In this document: positions 49,340 through 59,240 of the stretch, one piece after another
Numbering within the stretch: position 1 is the first letter of the stretch
Layout: each line of letters opens with the position of its first letter
Source: Lunularia cruciata
Taxonomy: Eukaryota; Streptophyta; Marchantiopsida; Lunulariales; Lunulariaceae
Length of the DNA: 64,000 nucleotides
Direction of reading: 5' to 3'
NCBI GenBank assembly: GCA_948567375.1
Contig: OX419757.1
Span: 73,601,836 to 73,665,835, forward strand
Made by a program: the position numbers and the translations under genes
Notes under the pieces: generated by a model
What the model was told of the DNA's origin: nothing
Database searches by the model: none
Seen by the model: the letters and a program-made list of their open reading frames with translations, nothing else

Positions 49340-50360
49340 TGGCTTACTCAGCTCAACCCAAGGCGAGTTGCAATCAAACCTCCTTCCTCCAAGTCAGGTT
49401 CACCCAAGGTGAGGTCATATGGATCTTTGTCTTCGACATCCACCTCGTAGCATTCCAAGTACTTGACTTGGACTTCGTCTTTGGATTTGTCTGAGGACAA
49501 AGATGATGAGTCTTTGGATTTGTCCTCGCCTTCTAACAAACTAGTTTCCCCGAGATGGGGAACCTTCATCCAACTCACAGTCACCAGCTTCTGGTCTTCG
49601 GATGAAATGTCCTTGAACCGTAACTTCTATTGGTGCCAATCCACCACAACTTGGGCATTGTACAACCAAGGTCTTCCAATCAACAAAGGGTAACCAGTCT
49701 TGGTCATTGGTTGCAACACAATGTAGTTCAACTTGAAGGGCACCCCTCCAATGATCATGGTAGTGTTTGACAGCATGCCCAAGGGCCGTCTCCTGGTTTG
49801 GTCTGCAAATTTCAAGACTCGGGGTGTTGGCTCAAACGTATGATACCCTAGTCGATTTGTAGTATCTTCGGTCATGACATTCACACCGGAACCCAAATTG
49901 ATGGGTATTGATGTGATCATGCACCCTATAATCTCTGCATCGACCTTGGGAGATCCCAAATTTTCTTGTTCAATACAATAGATAGCTGGCAGGTCCTTCT
50001 TTGACATTGACCTTACTTTCTTAAGGGCCAAATTCAGCTACTTCTTGAACAGCTTGTTGTCTTCCCACAATTGCTTAAATGTGATGTTGGCATTTGTGGC
50101 TGCCAAATCCGCTACAATATCGTATTGGGGTACTCCTCCTAATTTGACCGTCTTTGCCTTCGGCTTTGGGTTCAAAGTCTCTCCATGTTTGATTTTGACT
50201 TCTGGATGTTTCAGAATGGTGACGAGATTGCTAGTGGTCTTGACCCAAGGTTCCTCGGGTTGTCCCACCTTAGCTTGGATCAGACCCTTTACTTCAGATT
50301 GGATGTTCACCGAAAAAACTGGAGGCTTTGTCTTTGTCTCCTCCTCCAAACTCATTTCTC
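49340..50360 (-). pseudogene. Element F protease region
   Basis: Frames 50,038-50,355 (PQYDIVADLAATNANITF) and 49,627-50,031 with INLGSGVNVM, where DLGS-type active sites are usual (Asp to Asn), then GYPLLIGRPWLYNAQVVVDW. An acidic stretch (49,348-49,584) links to RT. Confidence 0.8.
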
Positions 50361-52400
50361 AAGTTTTGAGTATCGCTTCCTTAAGTTCTTTTTGTAAGGC
50401 TTTAGCTTTGGCTTTAGCAAGGATCTTTTCCTCCTTGGCAGAAAGAATTGCCTTTGGGCATAGTCTCTTTTCCTTTCTGGACAACAACAAGGTCGTACTC
50501 AGCTCTTTGGGGTCACGCTTCTTCTTACTTGGGTGTGTCTCAACCTTCAAAATTTCAAGGTCCGGCCATTCTCCTTCCAAGGCCGGACTTCCTTCTTGGG
50601 GTCTCTCCTCCTCAAGTGTTATACAATTTACATTTGTATCACCCTTCGCTTGAAGCGCTGCAAGCTCAGCAGGGGTCTATACATATTTTATAGGCAGCTT
50701 CGGGTTCGGTGGGTGAGGGCATTGGTTGCTCGTATGGCCCAATCCTTTACAATTTCCACATAGTGGAACATACCCAATTTGCCTTCTTGGCTCCAGACAG
50801 TTTGGAGACCAATGTCCCATTAAGCCACAATTGTACATACACCTACACTCCTACTTCTACAACTTTGGGTCTTTCTACTTCTTCTACCTCACTACAAAGT
50901 TTAGCTAACTTTGTCCTAATAAGATCTAGTCTGAGATACACATTGTCACTCACCTCTAACATCTTCCTATCTACACAATCTCATAGATGGATTAAGAGAT
51001 TATTTAATTCTGTATCCTTTTCCTTCCTCTTGCGTGTCTCCTGCACTAGCAACTTCAGCTCATGCAACCTCGCCTCTTTGAGTTTACATTCAACTTCCGT
51101 TACTCAACATGGCCTTAATTTCATTGACGACACCTTCTACTTCACTAGTTTCTTCCACAACCGTAGGCTTCTCCTTCTTCCTCTCTTCTTCCAATTCAGT
51201 GTGATACATCTGAAGCTCATCTTCAAATTCAGCTTTTAATGCTTCCTTCTCCTTCCGATGCATAGAGAGTTGTTCCTCTACTACTCACATCAACCAATCT
51301 TCTCTCTACCAATCTCAACCGATCTTTTCTCTACTATGCTCCGTCAACTCTCGTTGCCAGGCCTGATCTTTCTCCGCTGCTCTCTTCTTGAGGCTCTCCA
51401 ACTCTTGCTCCATCATTGCAGCAATTTCTTTGGAGTGTATCAACTTGATGCGCACCTTTGCAAGTTCTCCTTTCAATCCTGCAGTCATCTCCTGCACTTC
51501 CTCACAACTTTTTACTAACTCTTCCCTTGTCACCTCAAAGTGCTTACTCCAAAGAACCTCCTCAACCTGAAGTTCTTTGACCTCCATCTCCACCCTTGTC
51601 AGCTTACTTCGTAGCAACGAGGTTTTGGCACTCCAGGTCTTTACCACGCTAATTCATCTGGTACGTCAAGTTTGGCGCTTATCATCTCCATCTTCTTCTA
51701 CTGCAACATCATCAACAGCAGACATAAGACCCTGGACAATTATTCCACTCCTTTGCACCTTGCATCCTTGGCTTGGACTTTGGGTTCCGACTCCTCTATA
51801 TTTTGTACCTTACTCCAAATTCAAGATCTTTGCACCTTCAAAGTTTCTTCTTCAAAACTTTCTCCCTTTTTCTGAGTAATGTTACTGGGCCCACTGCAAA
51901 TACGCTCAGAGCATTCTTACTCTTGGCAGCTTGGGATTGTGCCATGCCTTCCTCTCTCTTCTCCTTCTCACTGCCTTGTTCTAGCATAGAAACTTCGGGA
52001 CTTGGCTTTTCGGCCTCTTTCATTGGCTATCGCACTTGTTGAACCTCCGCTTTGCCTTTGTTGTTGCTACTTGATTCTTTACTTTGTAGCGTGAACTCCT
52101 CTTCTTTGCCCGACACTCCTTCCTTTGATCCGGTTTGTCCTTCCAATTCTTCTTCTTCTTCCTGCATGACTTCCTTTGTCTTTACTACCACCGCCATTGG
52201 GTTAAGCTTTGGAACTTTTGGGGGTTGTACTATTGGAACATGACTCTCAGGCTTGGCCCTCTTTTGCGCCCTTGGAAGATCAATTGCTACAATCTTCTCT
52301 CTCTCACTCTCTTTGTAGTATGTATCCTCCTCTTGCACTCTCTCCATATAGTATCGCTCATCTTCATCGGCTTCCCCTCATGTTTTGGCGCATCTTTACA
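50361..52400 (-). pseudogene. Element F gag with two zinc knuckles and coiled coils
   Basis: CMYNCGLMGHWSPNC and CGNCKGLGHTSNQC (minus, about 50,708-50,840) are adjacent CX2CX4HX4C knuckles. Upstream in reading direction are Glu/Lys-rich coiled coils at 51,315-51,647 and near 51,100-51,300. Further out, 52,027-52,347 is a Glu/Lys-rich frame that is also present in the left LTR. It has stops, so not functional. Confidence 0.75.
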
Positions 52401-53111
52401 AATCCTTGCTGCAATTTCTACCATGAAACTTGGAAAACTAAATTTCCAGTTCTAGGCCAGGAACGTGATACAAAGTCTCGTCAAGACTTTGATCTGCGCT
52501 ATTACTTCTAATCTAGAAATTGCAAGCCCTCTCACCACACTCTGCTTGCTCACTTTTGGGGTCATCGTGTGCGTCCTCAATTTTCTCTTGTGGAAGATTG
52601 TCCCCAAAATCCTAACCCATTCCTCTTCCTACGGATTTGCAATTTGCATCAACTTGGGTCGACTTTGAATAGGCACCGGGTAGTGACTGGACATTGCTCC
52701 TCCTCCTTGTGCAACTTGTAATTTTATAGTCTTGCGCCGATCAGTCACTCTTCAGTTGCTCCTCCTCTCAAATTTCTGATTTGGTGAAGTTGTTGCCTGT
52801 CACTATCAAGAAGTTCTTGATCTCGATGTCATTACTTTCTTCCCGCGTACTTTCTTGATTGTGCCAACTCCAAAGACGTTTGTTACAAGTTCTTTGGATC
52901 TGCTTGCACTACCTGATGCAAAGACTCTCTCTCTCCATCTTTGTCTTTAGGTTCTTACTTCACGTCTTGACCCAAGGTCGACTTCGGGTCTTACTTCACC
53001 TCCCCATTTCTTCTTATTTCTTCCCATGGTAGCCTTCTTTAGGTTCTAACCCTCTACTTCTGCTTTAAAATGCTAATAAAACAATCAAAAATGAAAAATG
53101 TGGGTACCACA
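51290..53111 (-). repeat. Element F right-end copy of the LTR, rearranged
   Basis: Matches 37,640-39,957 from the terminal TGTGGTACCC inward, but lacks about 500 bases (equivalent to 38,732-39,225). It stops matching near 51,290, where gag-like sequence continues. The R-U5 part, the 5' LTR end and a primer site are not found. Confidence 0.75.
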
Positions 53112-54400
53112 ACCTACAAACCCTATCAATGATGAAGCCACATTGCTACTCCAGATAAAGAAGACCTGCAACATTAAGCCTTACAAGGAGTAGCGTATGA
53201 TGGGAGTAGTGGAAAATTGGATCTCAAGAATGAATTGATATTTCCGATTGTTTTGAATAGAGATCACAAAGCATGCTGCAGGCGTGTTTGCATGAGGGTA
53301 CATGACCAATAAAGCCCTCACATGGTATGATGATTGGGAATGATCTATGTTGGCAGAGAGAAGAGAGGTGACATGGATATCAATGCAAGAAGGATTGTTG
53401 AAGAATTTCCAATCGGTAGATTCTGTGTAGATAGCTCAAACCTGACTATGGGGATTGAGACAAAAGAACAACATACAAGAGAATGTGGAGGCATTTCTAG
53501 ATCTCCAAGTTGCAGTAACCAACATGAGTCCAGCAGAGGCTCTCAAAAATTTCAAACAAGGGTTAAAGGAGCGGATTTGCCAAGAAGTCATGGTGCAAAA
53601 TCCTTACACGGTATTTGAAGCCATTGCTTGTGCATAGAGAATAGCAAGAGCATTGGGTGGAGGTGAAGGAGTAGTTCCACCTCAACATTATCGGCCAGAA
53701 ATGCCACACATGGGTGACTCCATACCAATGGAATTGAGCAACATTTGATTTTGAGATCGAGGAGCATGACTGCTTCAAAGGGAGCATGGACAGGTAGAAG
53801 AACGAAGAGATGGAGTCTCACAAGGAGAAGGAACTTGAGAGAACAACGCCGTTGTTACAATTGTGGCCGTATTGGGCACATATCTACCAATTGTTGCACT
53901 TGTTTCCCTAGAGGCCCTCGGCCTTCATACATGCAATCTTTGAACAACATGGAGAGGCGCATTGAAGAGGAGGAGGTGGAAAACACTTTGGGAAATGAAG
54001 ATTGCCAATAAATGTACCTTGCGGCCTTACTGGCTCAATAAGGCAGAAGAGAAGCAAGGGAAGGAAGAAGACTAATGTGCAAAGATCTCAAAAGGCAACC
54101 TCATAATTGATTGTTGTGAATGAAATCCTAGAAGGCAATCAAGTGAGAGTATTAATCGATCCGAGAGCAACATAGAATTTCTTATCTTGCTCTGTTGCAA
54201 TAAGATTGGGAATGGACCTAGAGAGAGATGGGAGTGAAGAAGTAGAGTTGCCTAACAGGCAGAGAGGATTGAATCATTACCTAGACAAGTCACACTCTCT
54301 GTAGGAGACTATCAGGAAGCAATTGAGTAGCAAGTGATACAATTAGCTCGTTATGATGCAACCTTGGGCATGCCACGGATGGAGCATTACAACCCTATGG
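53112..54400 (+). pseudogene. Element D gag, C-terminal part, and start of protease
   Basis: Continues from 36,707. TNPINDEATLLLQ-type sequence follows the junction, as in E. Knuckle CYNCGRIGHISTNC at about 53,855-53,896, then a NNMERRIEEEEVE tail, then protease-like LSCSVAIRLGMDLERDG near 54,180-54,230. Stops present. Confidence 0.85.
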
Positions 54401-55631
54401 AGAAAGATTGTGTCCTTCAACAAGCTAGATGGTTTAGATTGGAGAGTTGACACTTTTTGCATGTATGGGAGGATAGTAGAGTGCGAGTAGTCCCACTTCC
54501 ATCTCAGAGACCACAATTGTTTCATCATGCTCATGAGAAGCTAGGACATTTTGGAGGAAAGCATACATATAGCTTACTCTAGAGTCATAATTGGTGGTGT
54601 GGTATGCAGACCAAGGTACAATAGTTTGTTGCCAGATGTATGGTTTATGATTGAGTTAGAGCATCATTCAATGCTCCTACGCCACAGTTACATCCATTAC
54701 CTATCATGGGATTGGATTACCATTGGAGTTTGGACTTCATTGGACCATTACCGTTGACTGTGAGACATCATCAGTATGTTTTGATGATGGTGGAGCACTT
54801 CTCCAAGTGGATTGAGTTGGTGGCACTTCTTGACAAGTCTAGTGAAGAGACAACTTACTTGTTCCTAGATCGAGTTCTTAGTCATTTCATGCACCAACTA
54901 ACGTTTTGACTGATCAGGGTATAGAGTTCTTGGAGGAGTTTCAGGTCTTGTGTGACAAGGCTTTGATTGATCATCATAGTACATCTCAAGATCACCTTGA
55001 GGCAGATGGCTTAGCAAAGAGAGTGGTTCAGACAGTGAAGAGAGGATTGCAAAAGTTTGGTTTGCAGATATACCACTTAGGAGATTGGGATCTCTAGTTA
55101 CCTTGGTTGGCAATGGGCTATCGGTGCATCCAGCAAGCCTCCTTAGCATCCTTCTCTCCTTACTTCTTCCTACTCTATGGACGAGATCCAGATTTACCTG
55201 CAGCCATTTGTCAAGCTGCTACTGTAGTTTTGGACTTGGATGACCCGGATGTATGGATGAGCGCATATTCTCAATGGGCAGAGATTTTTTGGAGAGTGAT
55301 GACAATTGCCTTTGAGAACTTGGCAATTACTTATCATAGAGATACTTTATGCTATGCTACCATTCAAGGAAGAGGTTGTAGACCCTCGATCAGTTGATTT
55401 CATCTAGGAGATTATATATATCTACAACATATAGCATCGACGGCACTTGATGTTTTGACAGGCCGCACTATCTTGAAAGTGCGTGAGGTTTTGCCATTTG
55501 GAGTCCTTGTGTTAGAAGGCCATGATGGTGTTGTTTGGAAGGATCATATGTGTAATTGTACGCCATGCCACCTCCTAAACATTGATGGTACTATGGACCC
55601 AAGCTTGGCACTTGTACGTGCAGGCTTGAGG
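54401..55631 (+). pseudogene. C1 integrase, broken
   Basis: HEKLGHFGGKHTYS begins the zinc-binding part (about 54,534). The catalytic core has LDFIGPLPLTVRHHQYVLMM and a DQGIEFLEEFQ block (54,914 on). The third part, where Glu is expected, reads DHLEADGLAKRVVQTVKRGL, so the Glu position is uncertain. A later block FSPYFFLLYGRDPDLP is typical. Multiple stops. It ends in NCTPCHLLNIDGTMDPSLAL and runs into the PHD finger without a break. Confidence 0.8.
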
Positions 55632-55772
55632 TGTATGTTATGTGGCTCTTTTGGTGGAGCTGCTACTATGTAAGTGTATGATAGCTATTCAAGAGGATGG
55701 CATATGGCATGTATGACTCCTCCCCTCATGGTGGTTCCTCAAGGACAGTGGTTATGTCCTAGATGTACTTGA
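55632..55772 (+). pseudogene. PHD finger at the C terminus of the C1 integrase
   Basis: Same frame as the integrase tail. First Cys pair CMLC at 55,632-55,643. The third and fourth Cys are replaced by Tyr (YDSY, 55,677-55,688), followed by SRGWHMAC with His at 55,701-55,703 and Cys at 55,710-55,712. The final pair CPRC is at 55,755-55,766, then a TGA at 55,770-55,772. Spacing C-x2-C, C-x2-C-x4-H-x2-C, C-x2-C fits the C4HC3 pattern, and WHMAC...PPL...W.CPRC is a PHD signature. A TAA at 55,671-55,673 interrupts it. Known role of PHD fingers: reading histone H3 tails. Confidence 0.8.
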
Positions 55773-55833
55773 TCTATAGCTAGTTCGTTCTTTACATGGT
55801 ATAGATTGCAACCAGGCGACTAACAATGGGGCT

Positions 55834-56589
55834 CCATAACACCCGGCCTCTTGATCTTTGCCCATCATTGGGCATACCATATACTTGGAGTAGATGGCTA
55901 TATGGAGTTAGAGGGACCTAACCGCTAACTAGGAGGGCAATTGTGGCACTTTAGAGTTTATGTATGACTTATGTGTGAATTGTGCTTCTATTGTGTATGA
56001 TGTTGATAGCGATGTATGTTGTGTAGTGATGTATATACGCATGACAATTGTCATGCCATTTGTAGTGTCACATCTAGATTGCTTGGACATTGGAGTTCAA
56101 GTGATAGTAGTTAGAGGTGTCTTGGCAGTTACTCATAGACTACTTTCCAATGGTCAGATTTCAGGTTTAGGGTATTGACTTCATGGTGGGGCCCACCATC
56201 ACTTGCACTGTCAAGTGTGACGTCAGTGGGACCATTGGGATGAGACCTAGGTCAAAATCAGGAGTATACCCTAGAAGTGCAACTCTAGAGAGCTCATTTC
56301 TATGATGTTGAGCCTTCGAGTTCTTGGCTAGAGTGGACAAAAAGCCGACAAGCATCACCTGGATTCTCTTAGCTAGAGTGAGTGTGGCTTGACTATAATC
56401 AGTGCCTTGTTATTGGAAAGTTGTTGAGGATCAGATCAAGTATTGATCTGAGTTTGATTGATTCAAGCTGCAAATGATCTGATTATTGTGGCACTTTAGA
56501 GTTTATATATGACTTATGTGTGAGTTGTGCTTCTATTGTATATGATGTTGACAGCGATGTATGTTGTGTAGTGATGTATATATGCACAA
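55834..56589 (+). repeat. C1 3' LTR with internal duplication
   Basis: Begins near CATAACACCC after AATGGGGCTC. The segment 56,050-56,485 matches the 5' LTR remnant. About 105 bases starting ATTGTGGCACTTTAG occur twice, at 55,936 and 56,485, the second being the end of the LTR before copy C2. Stop point about 56,589. Confidence 0.75.
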
Positions 56590-58377
56590 TATACTCTTGT
56601 AAAATCAGAGCCCATTATGCAAGCTTTCCTAGAAGCTTGTTGGACTCCACCAACCAATTTAGTGGTTGATGATCAATGATGAGAGTGAAGGGGAATAATG
56701 AAAAAAAGAAACAATATAAATGTGCTACATTGCACACAATGCTGCCAAACACACTATCTCATATGAACTATACTTTGTGTCCATTAAATCATTGGAGTAG
56801 CGGGCTTAGGTCACCACAAACTCCTTCTTCTCATCATCTTGTTGGGTGAGCATTGCTCCAAGCTCCAACATACTCCAATTAGTATGAACTTGGAACAAAC
56901 ATCCTTTGATTGATTTCCTAAGGATAGGAGAGGATTTCAACTTCTCCTTGAGCTCCATAAAAGCTGTCTATTGCTCATATCTCCAATACTCCTCATGTGT
57001 AAGCTTGGTCAACTTTTAAAGTTGACCAAGCTTACAATTACACTACATCCTCTTACATATGAGCGGTAAAAGTATGCCAATCAAAGGAATGCTTACACCC
57101 TACTCATATATGTATTTTGAGGAATACATGCAACCTCCACCTTGGTGTACTGAACACCAAGTTTTCCAAGATAGATAGTATGACCCAAATACTCAACCTG
57201 CTCTTGGAACAATTGATATTGCCTAAATTGAGTTTACATTGCTGTAATTTGAGTCCATGAGATCTCAATCTCTCAAACACCTCCTAGAAATGTCTCTCAT
57301 GTTCCTCCATGATAGTACTATAGACCAAAATGTCATCAATTAATATCAAGCAGAATCTGGTCACACTAAGATCTTATCCATGACTCTTTGGAACTTGGAA
57401 ATTTTATTTTACTCTTTGAGGATTGTAAGAAAATTGTAAAAACCACCATTGATACAATATATCCTTACCATGAAGATCAATAGCCTAGAAAGATATATTG
57501 AACTTGTTCTCTTCTTTGATTGGCAATTCATGATATCTTGCTCAAAGATCCAAAGTACTAAGACCTTTGCATGCCCAATAGTATCAAAGATCTCCTCCGG
57601 TGTAGACATAACATAACAATTAATCCTAGTTTTTTGGTTGATAGGAGAGTAGTCTCCACACATCTGCCTAACAGTGTAGTTGCCACACATATCCTTCTTG
57701 GTTGGCATCACAATAGTTGAAGCATACTTGTCATGTAAAATCTTCACCAAATCAACATTAAAAAGGTCTATACTTTGGCTTTGAATCAAGGCTCTCTCCA
57801 TATCACTATATTTCTTGGGATGTCAAAAGACTATCATATCACGAATTAGCTCAATCCAAATATCAAGTCATTTCAAAGCACCCAAATCCTTCATACTAAA
57901 GGTAAAACAACTTGTGTAGTTCCTCAAGAATATCCAAACTTTCCACCTTTCTCCTCTTATGAGCTTAGGTCTAATGTTTGGCTCCTAAGTATCCTCTATA
58001 ATTGTTGTAGAGGTGGAAGATGTATTGACTATTTGCTACACTAGGTCCTTGGAAGCAATACTATCATGCCTTCACCTATTAGAGTCCATAATATCAAACC
58101 ACAATGTATCCCAAGTAGACCACTCTCACTAGTAGTCCTCGGCTATGTACCAAGAAGACCATTGTCATCAACATGTGCTTGAATTATCTTGATAGGCATA
58201 AAACTCACAAGAATATGAGGAGTGATGCTTGCCAAGTGCATCGTATGTTGCTTAGCCAATCCAAGGCTCACAATCTAGTTCAAATAGTTCAAGTCCATAG
58301 CCTAACATAACACATGATGCTTGGATACCTCTAATATTGCTAACATGGTAGTAATACCAATATAAAAACCCATGACA
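56590..58377 (-). pseudogene. C2: second methyltransferase-element copy, RNase H back to the methyltransferase C-terminus
   Basis: Minus strand. RNase H near 56,600-56,690 matches C1 at 35,069-35,170. The RT frame 57,409-57,801 begins MERALIQSQSIDLF and matches C1. Near 58,270-58,375 the minus sequence matches the C1 methyltransferase end, reading MGFYIGITTM and HHVL...AMDLNYLN (the motif IX to X region). It has no solo LTR at the C1 insertion point. Truncated at both ends. Confidence 0.85.
56998..57036. repeat. Perfect 19-bp palindrome in C2
   Basis: TGTAAGCTTGGTCAACTTT, one T, then its exact complement. The right-hand part corresponds to C1 pol sequence (ACCAAGCTTACA in reading direction); the other arm has no counterpart in C1 and looks like a local inverted copy. 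Confidence 0.9.
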
Positions 58378-59240
58378 TGTTATAAATGACTAAAGAGAGA
58401 AGTAGTAGAATGATAGATCAAAGTGAAAGATCATATTTGGACTCTTGAATGAGAGAAACCCCAAATGCCTAGCATGAGCTTGGGCTTTGGTATTTATAGG
58501 GAACATACAAGGCTCTTGAGAAACTTCTCAAGAAGCTTACTAAAAGCTACCTTCCTAGAGAGCAAGTTAAGCTAATTGAGAAGCTTCCTTCTAGAAGATG
58601 CCTACTTGGCATGCAAGCTAAACTAGTTGGGAAGCTTCCCGAGAAGCTTCCTTTTAGAAGTCACTACTTGGAAGATACCAAGTAGCTTCCTATATGCTTC
58701 TAGAATATTTTTATAATTCTTGGCTAATTTGGCCCATTTGCTATTTTGTTAGTCTTGACTAACTCCTCTATAAATTCCATATTATTATCTATTCCCCCAT
58801 TGCTAGTTGGTGATGTCCTCATCACTACAGAAGCTTCAAACTCTTGGATTGCCATTTTTGCATTATGGAGATGAGAAAGAGGCTCCCAAGTGGCATCATG
58901 AAGAGGATACACTTTCCAAAGGACTTTGTACTCAATATGTTGTTTGTAGTGACATTGAATGTGGCAATGTGCAAGGATACAATCAACTTCATACTTCTCA
59001 TGATTGTTCATAGGGACCGGAAGAAGAGGGAGTTGGCATGAGAGGAAAACGAAGATGGATCAGAAACAAAGGGTTTCAACTTGGAAACATGAAAGATAGG
59101 GTGGATTTGCATATGACAAGGCAAGGCAAGTCAATAAGCAATAGAAAAAATGATTTGGGTGACATCAAATGGACCTATCTAATAAAGAATAAGTTTACAA
59201 ACTTAGGTGTCAATTGGGAGGAGTAGGTAACTAGAAGAAA
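58378..59240 (-). mobile_element. B-family 3' end: integrase tail, chromodomain and LTR
   Basis: Minus strand. The integrase tail (about 59,012-59,240) and the chromodomain frame 58,724-59,011 (EKYEVDCILAHC, VYPLHDATWEPLSHL) match element B. The LTR is 58,378-58,789, with TATA box TATTTATA (plus orientation) at 58,491-58,498 and AAGCTTC-rich repeats. The LTR's terminal TG reads GA. It joins copia sequence abruptly near 59,240. The chromodomain here has the Trp kept where element B has a stop. Confidence 0.85.

Larger units (their letters stand above)
36708..53111 (-). mobile_element. Element F: Tat/Athila-like Ty3/gypsy element, split by element E
   Basis: Minus orientation. The 3' LTR is at the left (36,708-39,957), and the matching 5' end, worn and rearranged, at the right (about 51,290-53,111). 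Both begin (minus) TGTGGTACCCACA. Target duplication: GCCTA at 36,703-36,707 and ACCTA at 53,112-53,116 (one mismatch). Pol has no chromodomain, and the RT box is FIDDF, as in Tat/Athila elements. Excluding E it is about 9.9 kb. Confidence 0.85.
35347..54400 (+). mobile_element. Element D: chromovirus 5' half, split by element F
   Basis: Pieces 35,347-36,707 and 53,112-54,400. Same family as element E: LTRs and gag match E in opposite orientation. D has the 5' LTR, primer site and gag up to the start of protease. Homology to E stops at about 54,400 after the text ACAACCCTATGG. The rest of pol and the 3' LTR are gone, and C1 integrase follows directly. Confidence 0.85.
21816..56589 (+). mobile_element. 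Element C1: Ty3/gypsy retrotransposon with methyltransferase and PHD finger, split by nested insertions
   Basis: C1 pieces are 21,816-22,381, 28,015-32,743, about 33,434-35,346 and 54,401-56,589. Order on the plus strand: 5' LTR remnant, leader, gag, protease, DNMT-like domain, RT, RNase H, integrase plus PHD finger, 3' LTR. The ends are tied together by a shared LTR segment (21,816-22,260 matches about 56,050-56,485). Intervening sequence is element B, a solo LTR, and the D > F > E nest. Assignment of the integrase at 54,401-55,772 to C1 is by orientation, position and the LTR that follows it. Between RNase H and integrase some C1 sequence is probably missing, because D's 3' part and the D/C1 border were deleted. 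Confidence 0.75.

Noticed and set aside
50045-51239. Plus-strand frames of 176-202 codons
   Set aside because: Antisense of F gag and protease; their translation is Ser/Phe/Leu-rich without a domain.
28010-56589. Methyltransferase and PHD parts as host genes caught between elements
   Set aside because: They share strand, order and frame continuity with gag-pol parts, and the methyltransferase end recurs next to RT in C2.
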